Shown here: positions 10,427-20,667 of the stretch, one piece after another
Layout: every line of letters starts with the position of its first letter
Position numbering within the stretch: position 1 is the first letter of the stretch
DNA from: Adineta vaga
Taxonomy: Eukaryota > Rotifera
Assembly: GCA_021613535.1 (NCBI GenBank)
Contig: CP075494.1
Span: 16,864,001-16,928,000, forward strand
Reading direction: 5' to 3'
Length of the DNA: 64,000 nucleotides
The notes under the pieces: generated by a model
Told to the model about the DNA's origin: nothing
The model's input: only the letters and a program-made list of their open reading frames with translations
Database searches by the model: none
Program-made: the position numbers and the translations under genes

Positions 10427-11835
10427 GAGACTACTTTAATTTATCATGAAAAACGTGAACTTCCATGTTTTGCTACATTCACCATTTTGAAAGATGAATC
10501 TGGATGTGATTGGTTAAAAAATTATTTCAGTAAGTATGCTAATCTTGCTCGAAAATATAATGTTGGACTTATTTTGGAAAATGCAACATGGCGTGTTAGT
10601 CCTGATTGGTTAGAAAAACTTGGTTATGCGAAAGATGATTTAGAAAATATTAATCAAAAATCAATTGAGTTACTTGATGATATTCGAGAGAAATATGAAA
10701 CAGAAAAATGTCCAATCATTTTTAATGCATCTGTTGGTCCACGTGCAGATGGTTACAAAACTGACGTGCGTATGTCATCGGAAGAAGCACAAACTTATCA
10801 TGCGACACAAATCGGAATTTTGAGTAAAACAAAGACAGATATGATTACTGGAACAACATTGAATTATCCAGAAGAAGCGATTGGAATGGCACGAGCTGCA
10901 AAACAACTTGGAATGCCTATTGTTATTTCATTTACACTTGAAGAAGATGGAAAATTAGTAACAGGACAAACGTTACAAGAAGCAATTCAACTTGTCGATA
11001 AAGCTACTAACAATACACCTCTTTATTATGTAATAAACTGTGCATATCCAAGTAATTTTGCTCATATTTTTCGTCCCGAAGACAAGTGGAGTGAAAGAAT
11101 TCATGGAATTAAAGGTAATGCTTCGAAAAAAGTCATGCTGAACTCGATGAGAGTACAGTGCTTGATGATGGTAATCCAATAGAATTTGGTACGGATAATT
11201 TAGCACTCTTATATAAATTAAAGAATTTAAACATATTCGGTGGATGTTGTGGAACAGATTATCGTCATATTGAAGAAATTTGCAAGACATGTATTCCTGT
11301 TTTCAATCATCTTAAAATGCAATCGAAATCATCAATAAAAACTGATTAATATATATTAGACTGTTCACAATATAAAACTTGATTACTTTTTCTTTTTTTT
11401 TCTTACACTGATATTACTTTCCTATCTGTAATTCTGTAATACACAATACCCCCACACTTTCTTCTGGTCAGCTTGGCCTTAGAAAATATACTACATAATA
11501 CTTCGATGTTATGAAATATTTCGATTTATTTCAATGATAATGAAGATGGGCAATCGATGAATGTTATTGATGTTTAATCTATAGTAAGAATTCAAAATAA
11601 AACAATTTATCCAGCCTGCAATTTCAGACTATCATCACATGATACAGAGTTTTAAAATTTTGAAAAAAAAACAAAGAATTTTTCATGTGCAAAGGAAAAG
11701 AAACAGAAGGTAGAATAAAGGAATGATTATAAGATAAAGTAACTCAGAAAGAATCGTGTTATCATTTCATTTATAGTTATACACACCCTCGCACGCTCAC
11801 CCTCTATAACATTTATTTTTACATTAAATAATTTA

Positions 11836-12087
11836 GGTACTGCTCTCAGTTCATCTGCTGTTCTTTATGCTGCTAATTGGTTTCCACAAAAGTATGCTTA
11901 TGTTATTACAGTAGAAGCATCTAATCTTCTCGAGATTTTGTGGTTTATTCTTTCCTAGCGAAATTTAAAACACTTGAAAAATTTGCCGATTTGCAAGTGG
12001 TATCTAACAGAAGAAGTAAACACAACAATATCAGAACAATCTAATCAAAATGAACATGAACTATCATTCCTTCCAAATAAGAATTAA
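11836..12087 (+). pseudogene. Possible gene remnant, two short exons
   Basis: After a TTTAG acceptor, the frame GTALSSSAVLYAANWFPQK is followed by a 52-bp GT-AG interval and a second frame ending in a natural stop near 12087 (LSFLPNKN). The first piece looks like a membrane-transporter helix region (MFS-like), but it is too short to assign. No 5' exons were found. It could be chance. Confidence 0.25.
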
Positions 12088-12331
12088 TGAATGATCAGCA
12101 CTACATATAGAAACTAAGAATACCTGAAAAAAACATTTTTCTTTGATAAACTGTCATGAAATTGGTCGTCTAGTATCACCTTCGATCAGTGTGTTTCAAC
12201 GACCGTCAGAAAACAATAGTTCATGGTTTGACGATGTTTATTAAAATTGACTTAGTAACTGTATCACGTTCATCTCATGTATAAATAAACTACAGGCACA
12301 TATATTATACTTTTTCTTTTCTAATATTTTC

Positions 12332-12438
12332 TGTTCTTTCTATAGTTGATAGTGAATGGGAAGAAGATGACAACACATTAGTCACCTCAATCAGCTATCG
12401 TCGTCGCTTGTCGATCCACTATCAACTATAGAAAGAAC
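12332..12438. repeat. Perfect 22-bp inverted repeat (hairpin, 63-bp loop)
   Basis: The arm at 12332-12353 (starting GTTCTTTCTATAG) is exactly inverted at 12417-12438. The loop is an open frame on the plus strand that reads into a stop. The origin is unclear: a small inverted duplication, a MITE or a transcribed hairpin. Confidence 0.75.
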
Positions 12439-12884
12439 GAGATAAAACGATTATTAATGTCCTTCCTCATCTTCAAGAAAACACAAAAGTCGACCTAATT
12501 ACCGTTGTATGTTAAAAAGAATCTTTCATATAACCTGGTGGCAACATCAATTTATGAGTTTTTTATCGTTTCAATTTTATTCTATTCCCGCAATATTTTC
12601 TTTTGATAAAAACCGTGCAGATACAGCATTCATTTCATTTTCAATTACAAGCATCTATAAATATCTAGCAGACAAAAGATTGGGAAAATGAATTTAATCA
12701 CTCAGCCGAGAAGCGTAATTGTGAGCTATGTATGATACTTTTTATGTAAAAGAATATTTTTAATCTTTTCACCATTTTGACGGTCTATAATAAGAGATAA
12801 TTTCCTATAAAACTCTTTTCTTTTTTTGCTATTCATTTAAAGATATTTGTGACCAACACAATTAGATCTTTCTCATATATATTA

Positions 12885-13796
12885 ATGGAGAACATTACAA
12901 AAGTAGATACTGAAATATGGTATATTCCTTTAAATATTATTCTTATTATTTCTTTGACTATTTCTATTCTATGTTGTCTAATCTTTATAATTATAATCAT
13001 ACTTGACAAAACATGTCATACAAATTTTATGATGTTAACAGTAAATTTATGTTTGGGTATAATAATATTTTCATGTGGTATGTTAGGAATAGCTGCATCG
13101 GGATTAGAAAATGATATAAAACAAATTGAATATTATAATTCATATTGTATAGTTCATCCTTATTTGGCATATATTGGAAGTGCTATATTAAATTCTGGGT
13201 TTTTCTTGGAAGCACTTTATCGATATGTAATTGTTGTTCATCCAGCTCGGTTATTTTGGCAATCAGCAAAATTTCAATTTCTTCTTATTTGTATTTCTTG
13301 GATTATTTGTGTCGGATGTTCTCTTGAATATTTACTTCGTGGTGAAATTATTTATAATATTGATAATCAAGCATGTTTTATACCATTTCAATTATCTTTC
13401 TCAATTAATTATATGATATTTACTGTTTATATGCTTCCTCTTTTGATGCAAATATTAACATATGTGAAATTATTTCAATATGTACAAAAAATGAGTAAAC
13501 GTATAATACCTGTAAATACTTTATTACGTGCAAAACGAGAATTAAAAATGGTTCGACATATACTTATATTAGTATTCATTTTATTATCATTTGGTATTCC
13601 CTATGTAATATTAGTTATTATTTCATTTTTTACACATCTTCCAAAATATTATTTTCGACTTGCTTCAATATCTGTAGATGTATCATTAGTGCCATTGGTG
13701 ATGATGTTATTTCAATATACAGAACCAGTTAAAATAGCTGTGTTGAAAAGAATCAGACGAAGACCAAATACAATCTCAATAGTTGGGGTTCAATAA
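12885..13796 (+). CDS. Orphan rhodopsin-like 7TM receptor
   Basis: A single open frame of about 303 residues from the ATG at 12885; an upstream GTG in frame is less likely. Seven hydrophobic segments can be seen: IPLNIILIISLTIS, FMMLTVNLCLGIIIF, LAYIGSAILNSGFFL, FLLICISWIICVG, IFTVYMLPLLMQIL, ILILVFILLSFGIPY and SVDVSLVPLVMMLF. The end of helix 3 reads ALYRYVIVVHP, so the usual E/DRY is YRY. The NPxxY region of helix 7 is degenerate, and a basic C-tail (KRIRRRP) follows. Cysteines in the helix 2-3 loop (SYCIVHP) and second outer loop (NQACFIPF) could form the standard disulfide. This length and style match the large expanded bdelloid receptor families. The ligand is unknown. It has no introns, like the LRR gene and unlike the NRPS. 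Confidence 0.75.
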   Translation: MENITKVDTEIWYIPLNIILIISLTISILCCLIFIIIIILDKTCHTNFMMLTVNLCLGIIIFSCGMLGIAASGLENDIKQIEYYNSYCIVHPYLAYIGSAILNSGFFLEALYRYVIVVHPARLFWQSAKFQFLLICISWIICVGCSLEYLLRGEIIYNIDNQACFIPFQLSFSINYMIFTVYMLPLLMQILTYVKLFQYVQKMSKRIIPVNTLLRAKRELKMVRHILILVFILLSFGIPYVILVIISFFTHLPKYYFRLASISVDVSLVPLVMMLFQYTEPVKIAVLKRIRRRPNTISIVGVQ

Positions 13797-13992
13797 TAAA
13801 ACAATAGTAACAAAGAAACTGTTCAAATATATCAGATGATTCTTAGCTAGGGTGAGGGTGAGGGTGTGTGTGTCTGAAGAAAAGGTATGTAATCCCACAA
13901 CTACATCCTCGAGCAAAGCCATGTTCGAAACGAATAAAAATAAATTCAGTTTGAAAAAAAGTTGATTTAATTTGTCGACATGCAATTTATAT

Positions 13993-14222
13993 TTGTTCCC
14001 TCGACTGAAAGGAGGGTCATATGAAAAAAAATAGTGTGTATGTCTGTTTGTCTGTGGGTGTCAGGGTCAAAGTTCAAAGGTCATAAAATTAGATTTTTTC
14101 AGTAATCACAATAAAGCTTAACCAAAAGGGTAATCGAGGTCAGGGATGACGAATATGATGTTAGTTTTGACTAACTAATAACGCTCGTCGAGACAGACTC
14201 GCTTAACCCTCGACTGAATGAC
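13993..14222 (+). repeat. CCCTCGACTG-family element (A end and B end)
   Basis: It begins GTTCCCTCGACTGAAAGGAG, then GGGTCATATG, poly-A, TGTCTGTTTGTCTGT and GTTCAAAGGTCA. It ends with AACGCTCGTCGAGACAGACT followed by CGCTTAACCCTCGACTGA. Both ends therefore carry CCCTCGACTG in the same orientation. Related ends occur elsewhere in the window. No coding capacity. Confidence 0.6.
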
Positions 14223-14516
14223 TAACAGTAAACGTTTTCTTTTGCTGAAATCATTCATAATAATTTGAATTCGATTATGATGTACTTGTCATAGTCCTTT
14301 TCTAGCTTACAATCTTGAAAGTCATGTCGTAGGTATTTCAAAAAAATATTCTAATTCAAATTGTAATTGAGAAGGTTTGTCAAAAACTGCCATAATCAAC
14401 TGCATAACAAAAATTTATTTTATATTCGACTGTAACAAAGAAAAATGAACAGAAAAAAATCAATATCTATGTAAATATGCACAACATAATCTGACAGTAA
14501 AACCATCTTATCTTAA

Positions 14517-15173
14517 CCCTTGAAAGCCGAAAGGGATTCCCGTGAAGTTGAGGAAGAATTAATTACATAAATAGAGATTCTGACCCATCAATATGAACAT
14601 ACTATGGTCAGAGCTGGTGGGTGGGAATAAAAAAATTTTCCACCCAGATGACGTGGGTGAAGTATGATCTTCATAAATTTTTACTTGGGTGACTCGGTAA
14701 TATGGTTCAGGATCGTTGTAAGTTCATTCTGATGATATTTTAAAACATCTCCAATTATTTTATTAAAAGAAAATTCATAATAACCTTGGTAAGTATGCCT
14801 TAAAGTGCCCAAAAAATAGCACTTTTTCATAATATCAGAAAATTTTATCAAAGGAGCTAAAAACGTGCAACGTTGTTTTTTATTGTAGCTTAGGACTATA
14901 TCTAATGATATCACTTAACACTCATTTTGTATATACAGAAATAAGACAAAAAATAGGAATATCCGACTAACCGATTGTGTTTAAAAAGCTATACATTTGA
15001 AAGCGATATTGAGGTGTTCAACAACAGTCTTAGTATCTTATTTTTTTCCATTATACTCTTACCTTGACTGTCTTCATTCGATAAAACAGTAGCTTTCATA
15101 GATAAGATTGAAACCCTTCTTTTTATAGCGATTAATACAATGTCCCTTAAAAGGTACATCCGGCTTTTAAGGG
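14517..15173. mobile_element. TTAA-flanked (piggyBac-like) non-autonomous element, 657 bp
   Basis: TTAA stands at both borders (14513-14516 and 15174-15177). The ends CCCTTGAAAGCCG and CGGCTTTTAAGGG are inverted copies with one mismatch. A subterminal hairpin CCCTTAAAAG...CTTTTAAGGG lies at 15143-15173. TTAA duplication and CCC ends are the piggyBac hallmark. No transposase is visible. Confidence 0.7.
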
Positions 15174-15298
15174 TTAAAGAATATTAGAATGTGGAAATTC
15201 CATAATATAATGAAAGATAATGAAATTTATGGAAAATGTAAATTGTCTATTGTACAAATTGATAAAATCAGTAAGAGCTCTCTTGTTAAACGTATGAT

Positions 15299-17340
15299 TT
15301 ATTGAAACCATTCCGGAAAACGTGGTCGTGTTTTCAAAAACAGCTGATCCAGTCTTTCCATTTCGATAACTTGAGATTTAGATGGTTTCATCAGCAAAAC
15401 TTTATGATCAAATGGCCGTAGAATAGCTAAATCGACCAAACGTTTTACATGAGATAGTGGTACGTAGACTGCTGCAATATCATCAGTTTCGTTTGGTAGT
15501 TTTAAATCAATAACCACTTTGCTCAATGTTTGACCTTGACTTTTATGAGTTGTAATACAATAAGCAGGTACAAGTGGTAATGCACATCGTTTAATTGATA
15601 AAACTGTCTTTTGATTTGATTTTGGTTTCTTATCTTTTGGAATAAGATCAGCAACGTCAACCTGAAATGTTTGTTCTATCAATAGAATTGGTATAAGTTT
15701 GGGTTGAAGATCTTGAAGTTTGTATTCAATCTTCGATTTAACAATCTCAATTAAAGCATATATTGGTCGACGAATATATTGTGTATTATTCGGAAACATT
15801 TCTGATAAATTTCCTGTTGATACCGAATCTTCATGATATACCAATTGTCGAAATATTCCATTTATGCCATTGATAAGACCTGATTCAGTAGCAATATTTT
15901 GCGTTAAAATGACAGGCATTCCTGGTACAAAAGGCAGTAAACCAGTTAAATGCTCTGTCTTGCTATCAGATAATTCTAATAATTTTTTACGCAATATTGG
16001 ATCTTCAATTGCTTTTTCCTTTACAAGTATCTTGAGCGACACATACCATCGGTGGATGTCCTGTTTGTGTTGCATTGTGAATTGCAGCTTTGTTGTTTAA
16101 TTGTGTGCGAACTTCATTTCGAAACACGAGAATAGTAGCCTAAAAAAACAGATTAAAATAGTTCTTCCTTTATATGAAAAAGTTGATTTACTTTGTTCCA
16201 TGGTGAATCACGTAGAGATTCTATTGATGGTTGTCCAACAACTCGTGTCTGCAATAATTCATAATCGTCATAATTGCATTGTCCATGACGAAGCCGATCA
16301 AGTAATTGAAGATATCGTGTATTTTCTGTTCGCGTCTGTTGTGTAAGTTTGACCACACAATTCATTTGAAGAATTAAAGACCGTGAAACACGCTGTTGAA
16401 TTTCTTTTTCAGATGGTATTTTTCCTTGTTTCTTTTTTGATGGTAATGAAAAATCAGTATGCAATGGTGAATCATAAACAGGTCGATATTGTAAATAATT
16501 ACCAAAGAAAATGATGTTTACACCACCAAATGGAACTTGAGGATCGACATGTTTGGCAGAACAGATGATTCTATTGAGTTTTCCTAATAATGTTAAGCCA
16601 ACCATACTCATTTCATCAATTAAAAGGTATTCAACAGGTCTCCATTCGTTTTCAAGTTTGGAATCACCTGGTTCGCTGGTACGTGGCTTTCGTGAATTAC
16701 GTTGTTCACCCAAAAATGAATGAATTGTCATGCCATCAATTGCAGCAGCTGCAATTCCGATAGGTGCAAGTTTTCACATAATTTGCATTCTTTTTGTAAC
16801 AAGAAAATATTTTGTAAGAGCACGAATCAATTGTGATTTGCCCGTTCCATCACATCCAGGTACACACATAATGAGTTGACCATTATTGTCACCTAAAATG
16901 GATTATTGAATCAAAGAAGTAATGATTTATTTCACGGAAATACCTGTACGACATCGACTATCACCATCGAGATGACTTGTTATTATCAAGAATGGCAGCT
17001 TTTTGTTCTTTGTTCAATGTAAATTCATCAATGATGCTACTTTGAGTTGAGTAATTGTTTCTAACTATAAGTACTGGAGGAATCGATGTATTTTTTTCGA
17101 AATTAGTTTGATTATCATATGGATTGACTACCGTTACAACGGCGTGAGTCACATCATCAAAATTCAATATATCATCATCATTGTTATCTTTGCCCGAAAT
17201 CAAACTGCGTCTAATTCGTTCTTTTTCAATCTTCAATTGATCTTGCCATTTTGAATTAAGTTTAATTAGATTAGACGTTGCAGAAATAAACGGTACAATT
17301 TGTCGATCAATACCCGTATGTGAAACATGTTGATCTTGTT
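15299..17340 (-). pseudogene. Helitron helicase (PIF1-like) remnant
   Basis: Superfamily 1 helicase motifs can be read in order. Walker A is VPGCDGTGKSQ (about 16860-16825), followed by KLAPIGIAAAAIDGMTIHSF. Walker B is LLIDEMSMVG (about 16625-16595). Then come FFGNYLQ, motif LTQQTRT, LPFVPGMPVILTQN and the C-terminal YCITTHKSQGQTL with VPLSHVKR. In a working copy this unwinds DNA for rolling-circle transposition. Damage: TGA at 16776-16774 where the family has an Arg before KLAP, a frame slip near 16985-16995 before Walker A, and a one-base slip in an A-rich run near 16010-16020. Short introns lie near 16890-16950 and 16140-16190. The Walker A Cys-Asp for Gly-Ala is unusual. Confidence 0.8.
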
Positions 17341-17387
17341 CTAAAACAGTTTATATTTTTTTCTAAATGATATGAGTCATAAACAAT

Positions 17388-18229
17388 TAGCACTTACGAT
17401 TTGTGTGATTGAAACGTCCAACTTTTTCGACGGCTTCAACTGTTTCTCGAATATACACATTTTCTGTTGATTTTTTCGTGGCATTAATTGCAGCAGCTGT
17501 ATATTCATCTACACTGCCTATTAGTTGAATCAAATCGTCGATATCATCCACTTCGTATTCACCATCAGCACCTTGATTTGATGGTAAAAATGTAGGTTCA
17601 ATCGAATCATTATCGACTTGTGCTTCGGCAATAACTTTAAGCAGATGTTCATCACGATCTTTTTTACATTCATGTAAAAGTTGAATGTTTTCTATAATCT
17701 TCCATGAATGAGCAGAAATCAAATCTTTTCGAGATTCGAATGCATCTTCCCATGTTTGATCGATGTCACAAAGAGCGATTACATTGCGCCATGGTACAAA
17801 AAGTGTGAGAAGTGCACGATTGTATCGCTCTCGAGTATCATCGCGATCTTGTCGAGGAATTTGAGGACCATAAAGAACGGGTACATGAACTTCACTATAT
17901 TTCATGAGTAGATGTGTTGTTGTTTGAGGATGTTCGTTTTCAAAAGAAAATCGTTCATTGCATGGTCGACCACTTTGATTATCTTGTCGTTCTTGTGCTG
18001 TAGAAGATTTTGATAAATATCTTAAATCTGTTTCATTAATTTTTTTCTTATAAAATGTACTGACAAAATCATATAAACACGTGTTATTGAGTTTGTCTGA
18101 ACGATATTGATAATCAATGCGTGTATTAACAAGAATGAAATTGCTTTTATTTTCCGTCGGTTGAACTTGAAATTGTTCTTCATCGTTTATTGCTTCATCA
18201 TCAAACACATCTTCATCATTAATTGCATC
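17388..18229 (-). pseudogene. Helitron central linker exon
   Basis: One open exon of about 280 residues lies between the Rep and helicase blocks, bounded by acceptor TATAG near 18230 and donor GTAAGT near 17400. It is acidic (DDEAINDEEQF, YEVDDIDDL) and has the conserved Helitron segment YGPQIPRQDRDDTRERY followed by LLTLFVPWRN. In Helitron proteins this connects the nuclease to the helicase. No catalytic motif is expected and none is seen. Confidence 0.7.
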
Positions 18230-18750
18230 TATATGTGAAAAAAAACATACACGTTTTAACTATCGTTAATAAATGGTCTCATCATTTCATATACCAATAA
18301 GTAATCACATTCGTATAATTCAACTTGCTTCGCGATATTTATCTATAGAAGCAGTACTGAGATCACATTAATACCTTCTCATCGAACATCACTTATTGAT
18401 GACTTCGCTTCAAAGATGTATTAAGTTGCTTGTTTCCTTTTCTTTTTCCTTTAATTTTTCACAGATTGATTGTTTGTATATTGAACGTTATCCTTCTTCC
18501 TATCATTCCTCTTTCCTTTCTGTTTTAACATATGCGTGTGCGGCTAATCAATTGTTATAGGTCAACTTTCTTTATGTTCAACTTGAGCCTATCGCTATCT
18601 CTTTTTCTTCCTCTTTCTTTCTCTCCTTCTCTCTTCTCTCTTCATCTCCTCTCTCTCTATGCGTCTCTCTCTCTGTACGTATAGAAAAAAAAGATTGTCA
18701 CTGTATGAGAGTCAATTGAATAATAAGCATATAAAAGGAATTAATTAGGC

Positions 18751-20667
18751 TTACCTTGCGATGTTGATTGAAGATTTTGTTTAGCACGCATTTCATTTAA
18801 TTCACTTTGTAAAAATCGTTCGGTTAGAATCAAATAAAGACCTTGGAATTTATGTGTTGTGTAATGGTCGTCCCAATTCATGAGATAAGAAGCAAATTGC
18901 ACACCAGATAATTCTTGTTGTGAAGCAAGTGCATTATAACAACGTAAAACGAGTTTACGTGATTTTTCAATGACATTTTCCGTGTCTACTTGGTTGTTTG
19001 GGTTTTGTAATGATGTAATACTTTTTTGAACAAGAGAAAATGTATCTTGAAATGAGAGACTCATTTTTGTGACATAATCGGTAATATAATAGACTAAAGC
19101 TTTGGTATCATTTCCAGTCCAAATAAATTTAATATCCATATTGGATCGACAAGCTGAGATAATATATTCATTGAAATTATTCATCCATGGATCTGATCGT
19201 TTCATCGAAATACCGCCAATTTCTGAACCGATTGTTGATACTGGTACCTTTTTTCGTGGCATAATCGATCGACAAATCCTCTTGACACCCTTGCAGTATT
19301 TAAAACATGTACCACAGTGCCTATGAGTATTGCTAGATTCAGCAACTTGTGCTACATGTGCACAAAATTTTGATCGAAAATTAGGCGAGGATGGATTTGG
19401 AGTGGGTAAGCAAGCTGGTGGTAAGTTTGATTGATTAGATGACACATTCATACCTGAAAATACTTATAAATATTTTATTTTTATAAAATATTATTGTAAC
19501 GTACCAAGTGTAGATCGATTATGTGTTGGTGCTTGTGCCAATGGACTTGATGGTGATCGAGATGGAATCGATTGAGAAAGTAAATGCTGTTTAGTTGGCG
19601 TTGAAAAGAGAGGCGACGGATGTGTATTTTTTGCATTGCCTGTCAAATCAATAGTACGTAAAGCAGCATAAATATTGTTTTGTGATGATGGTGGTTCTAC
19701 TACAAATAAAGAAAGATGAATGGTTGAATAAAATAAATATGTTTCATACCATCGGAAGATTCGATGACTTGTTTCTCTTTAAACTCATCTATATCTTCTT
19801 TGATGATATCTTCTAAATATGCTATTAGCTTAGTGCGAAAAGTAGCATCTTGAATTTTTTCTTTCATATCAGCTGGTTTCATATCATGATCAAGCCAAAT
19901 AAGAAGATGCAAGTGAAGTAAACCTCGGCCTTGACTTTCGACTGTACCAAAGTAAGCCTTTATTGGTCCAAGAACTCCACCCATTATCATAGTTTCCAAG
20001 ATATTGCTGATTAATACATGGAAAAATTTGGCAGTAGCAACAGGATGTGATGCTATAATTTCGGCTCTTCGATAAGTATCCATAAGTTGTTCATCTTTGA
20101 TTTGATCAAGATTGAGTTGAACACCAGCAAAATATAATGCTACAGGACTATGAATATCGGCTGGATTTATGGTAAGAAATATACTAGGTACGCCTTGATT
20201 AAAAATAAGTGCATGTATACGAGTACATAAAGCCGTTCGTGAATATGCTGATCCCATAACTCGACCACCGACAATTCTAATATGTTGTAAAAGTTTATTT
20301 AATGCACCATTTGCTTCTGTATTATATGTTCTTTTTGTATTGTTGTCAAGAGCCGCTTCAATATCTTTGCTTTTGATTGATTGAATTTCATTAGCTGATG
20401 CTTGAAAATATGGTTTTGTTGCGATTAATTGCGCATGAAAACAAGCGTCACGTCGTTGTAATAAGTTGAAGACTACGAATATGAAACTATGATTTGTTTC
20501 AAAGCGACGGTCATTATAAGATAATAGATAACGTATATGTTCTTTAAATTTAATTTCAATTGAACGTGATTGATCTTCAGGCGCGCCACGTCCATAGCAG
20601 AAAAGAGTTGGATATAAACCAGTCAATAATTTTGGATTGAAATATTCATTGACAGGTTTCGATGAAT
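18751..20667 (-). pseudogene. Helitron Rep (HUH nuclease) block
   Basis: The chain continues from the other side of the LINE through GLYPTLFCYGRGAPED, a Helitron-like N domain and the rolling-circle nuclease. Motif 1 is FLTINPADIH (near 20165), motif 2 is GLLHLHLLIWLD (HxH metal ligands, near 19915) and motif 3 is YYITDYVTK (two tyrosines, near 19080). These residues cleave and hold single-stranded DNA in Helitrons. A Cys/His cluster (HCGTCFKYCKGVKRIC) lies just before the tyrosine motif. Introns are near 19749-19700, 19505-19456 and from 18756. The block has no obvious stop of its own, unlike the flanking helicase and OTU parts. Confidence 0.8.

Larger units (their letters stand above)
7288..11349 (+). 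pseudogene. Homocysteine S-methyltransferase, interrupted by hAT and frameshifted
   Basis: Codons 1-25 (7288-7361, MAKYRN...GGLETT) are separated by a hAT element from the rest, which resumes after the target duplication at 10435. The protein matches the zinc-dependent homocysteine S-methyltransferase family (mmuM/HMT type), which moves a methyl group from S-methylmethionine or a similar donor to homocysteine to make methionine. Visible marks are the N-terminal DGGLET-like segment (here NGGLETT), NASVGPRADGY, the INCAYPS segment and the C-terminal zinc motif GGCCGT (about 11241-11258). A second lesion is a missing base in the A6 run at 11126-11131: the frame is lost there and returns as SHAELDE. 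Without both lesions the length of about 330 residues fits the family. As sequenced it cannot make the full enzyme. Confidence 0.85.

Noticed and set aside
13845-13875. GGGTGAGGGTGAGGG tract as interstitial telomere
   Set aside because: Too short and not a clean TGTGGG or TTAGGG array.
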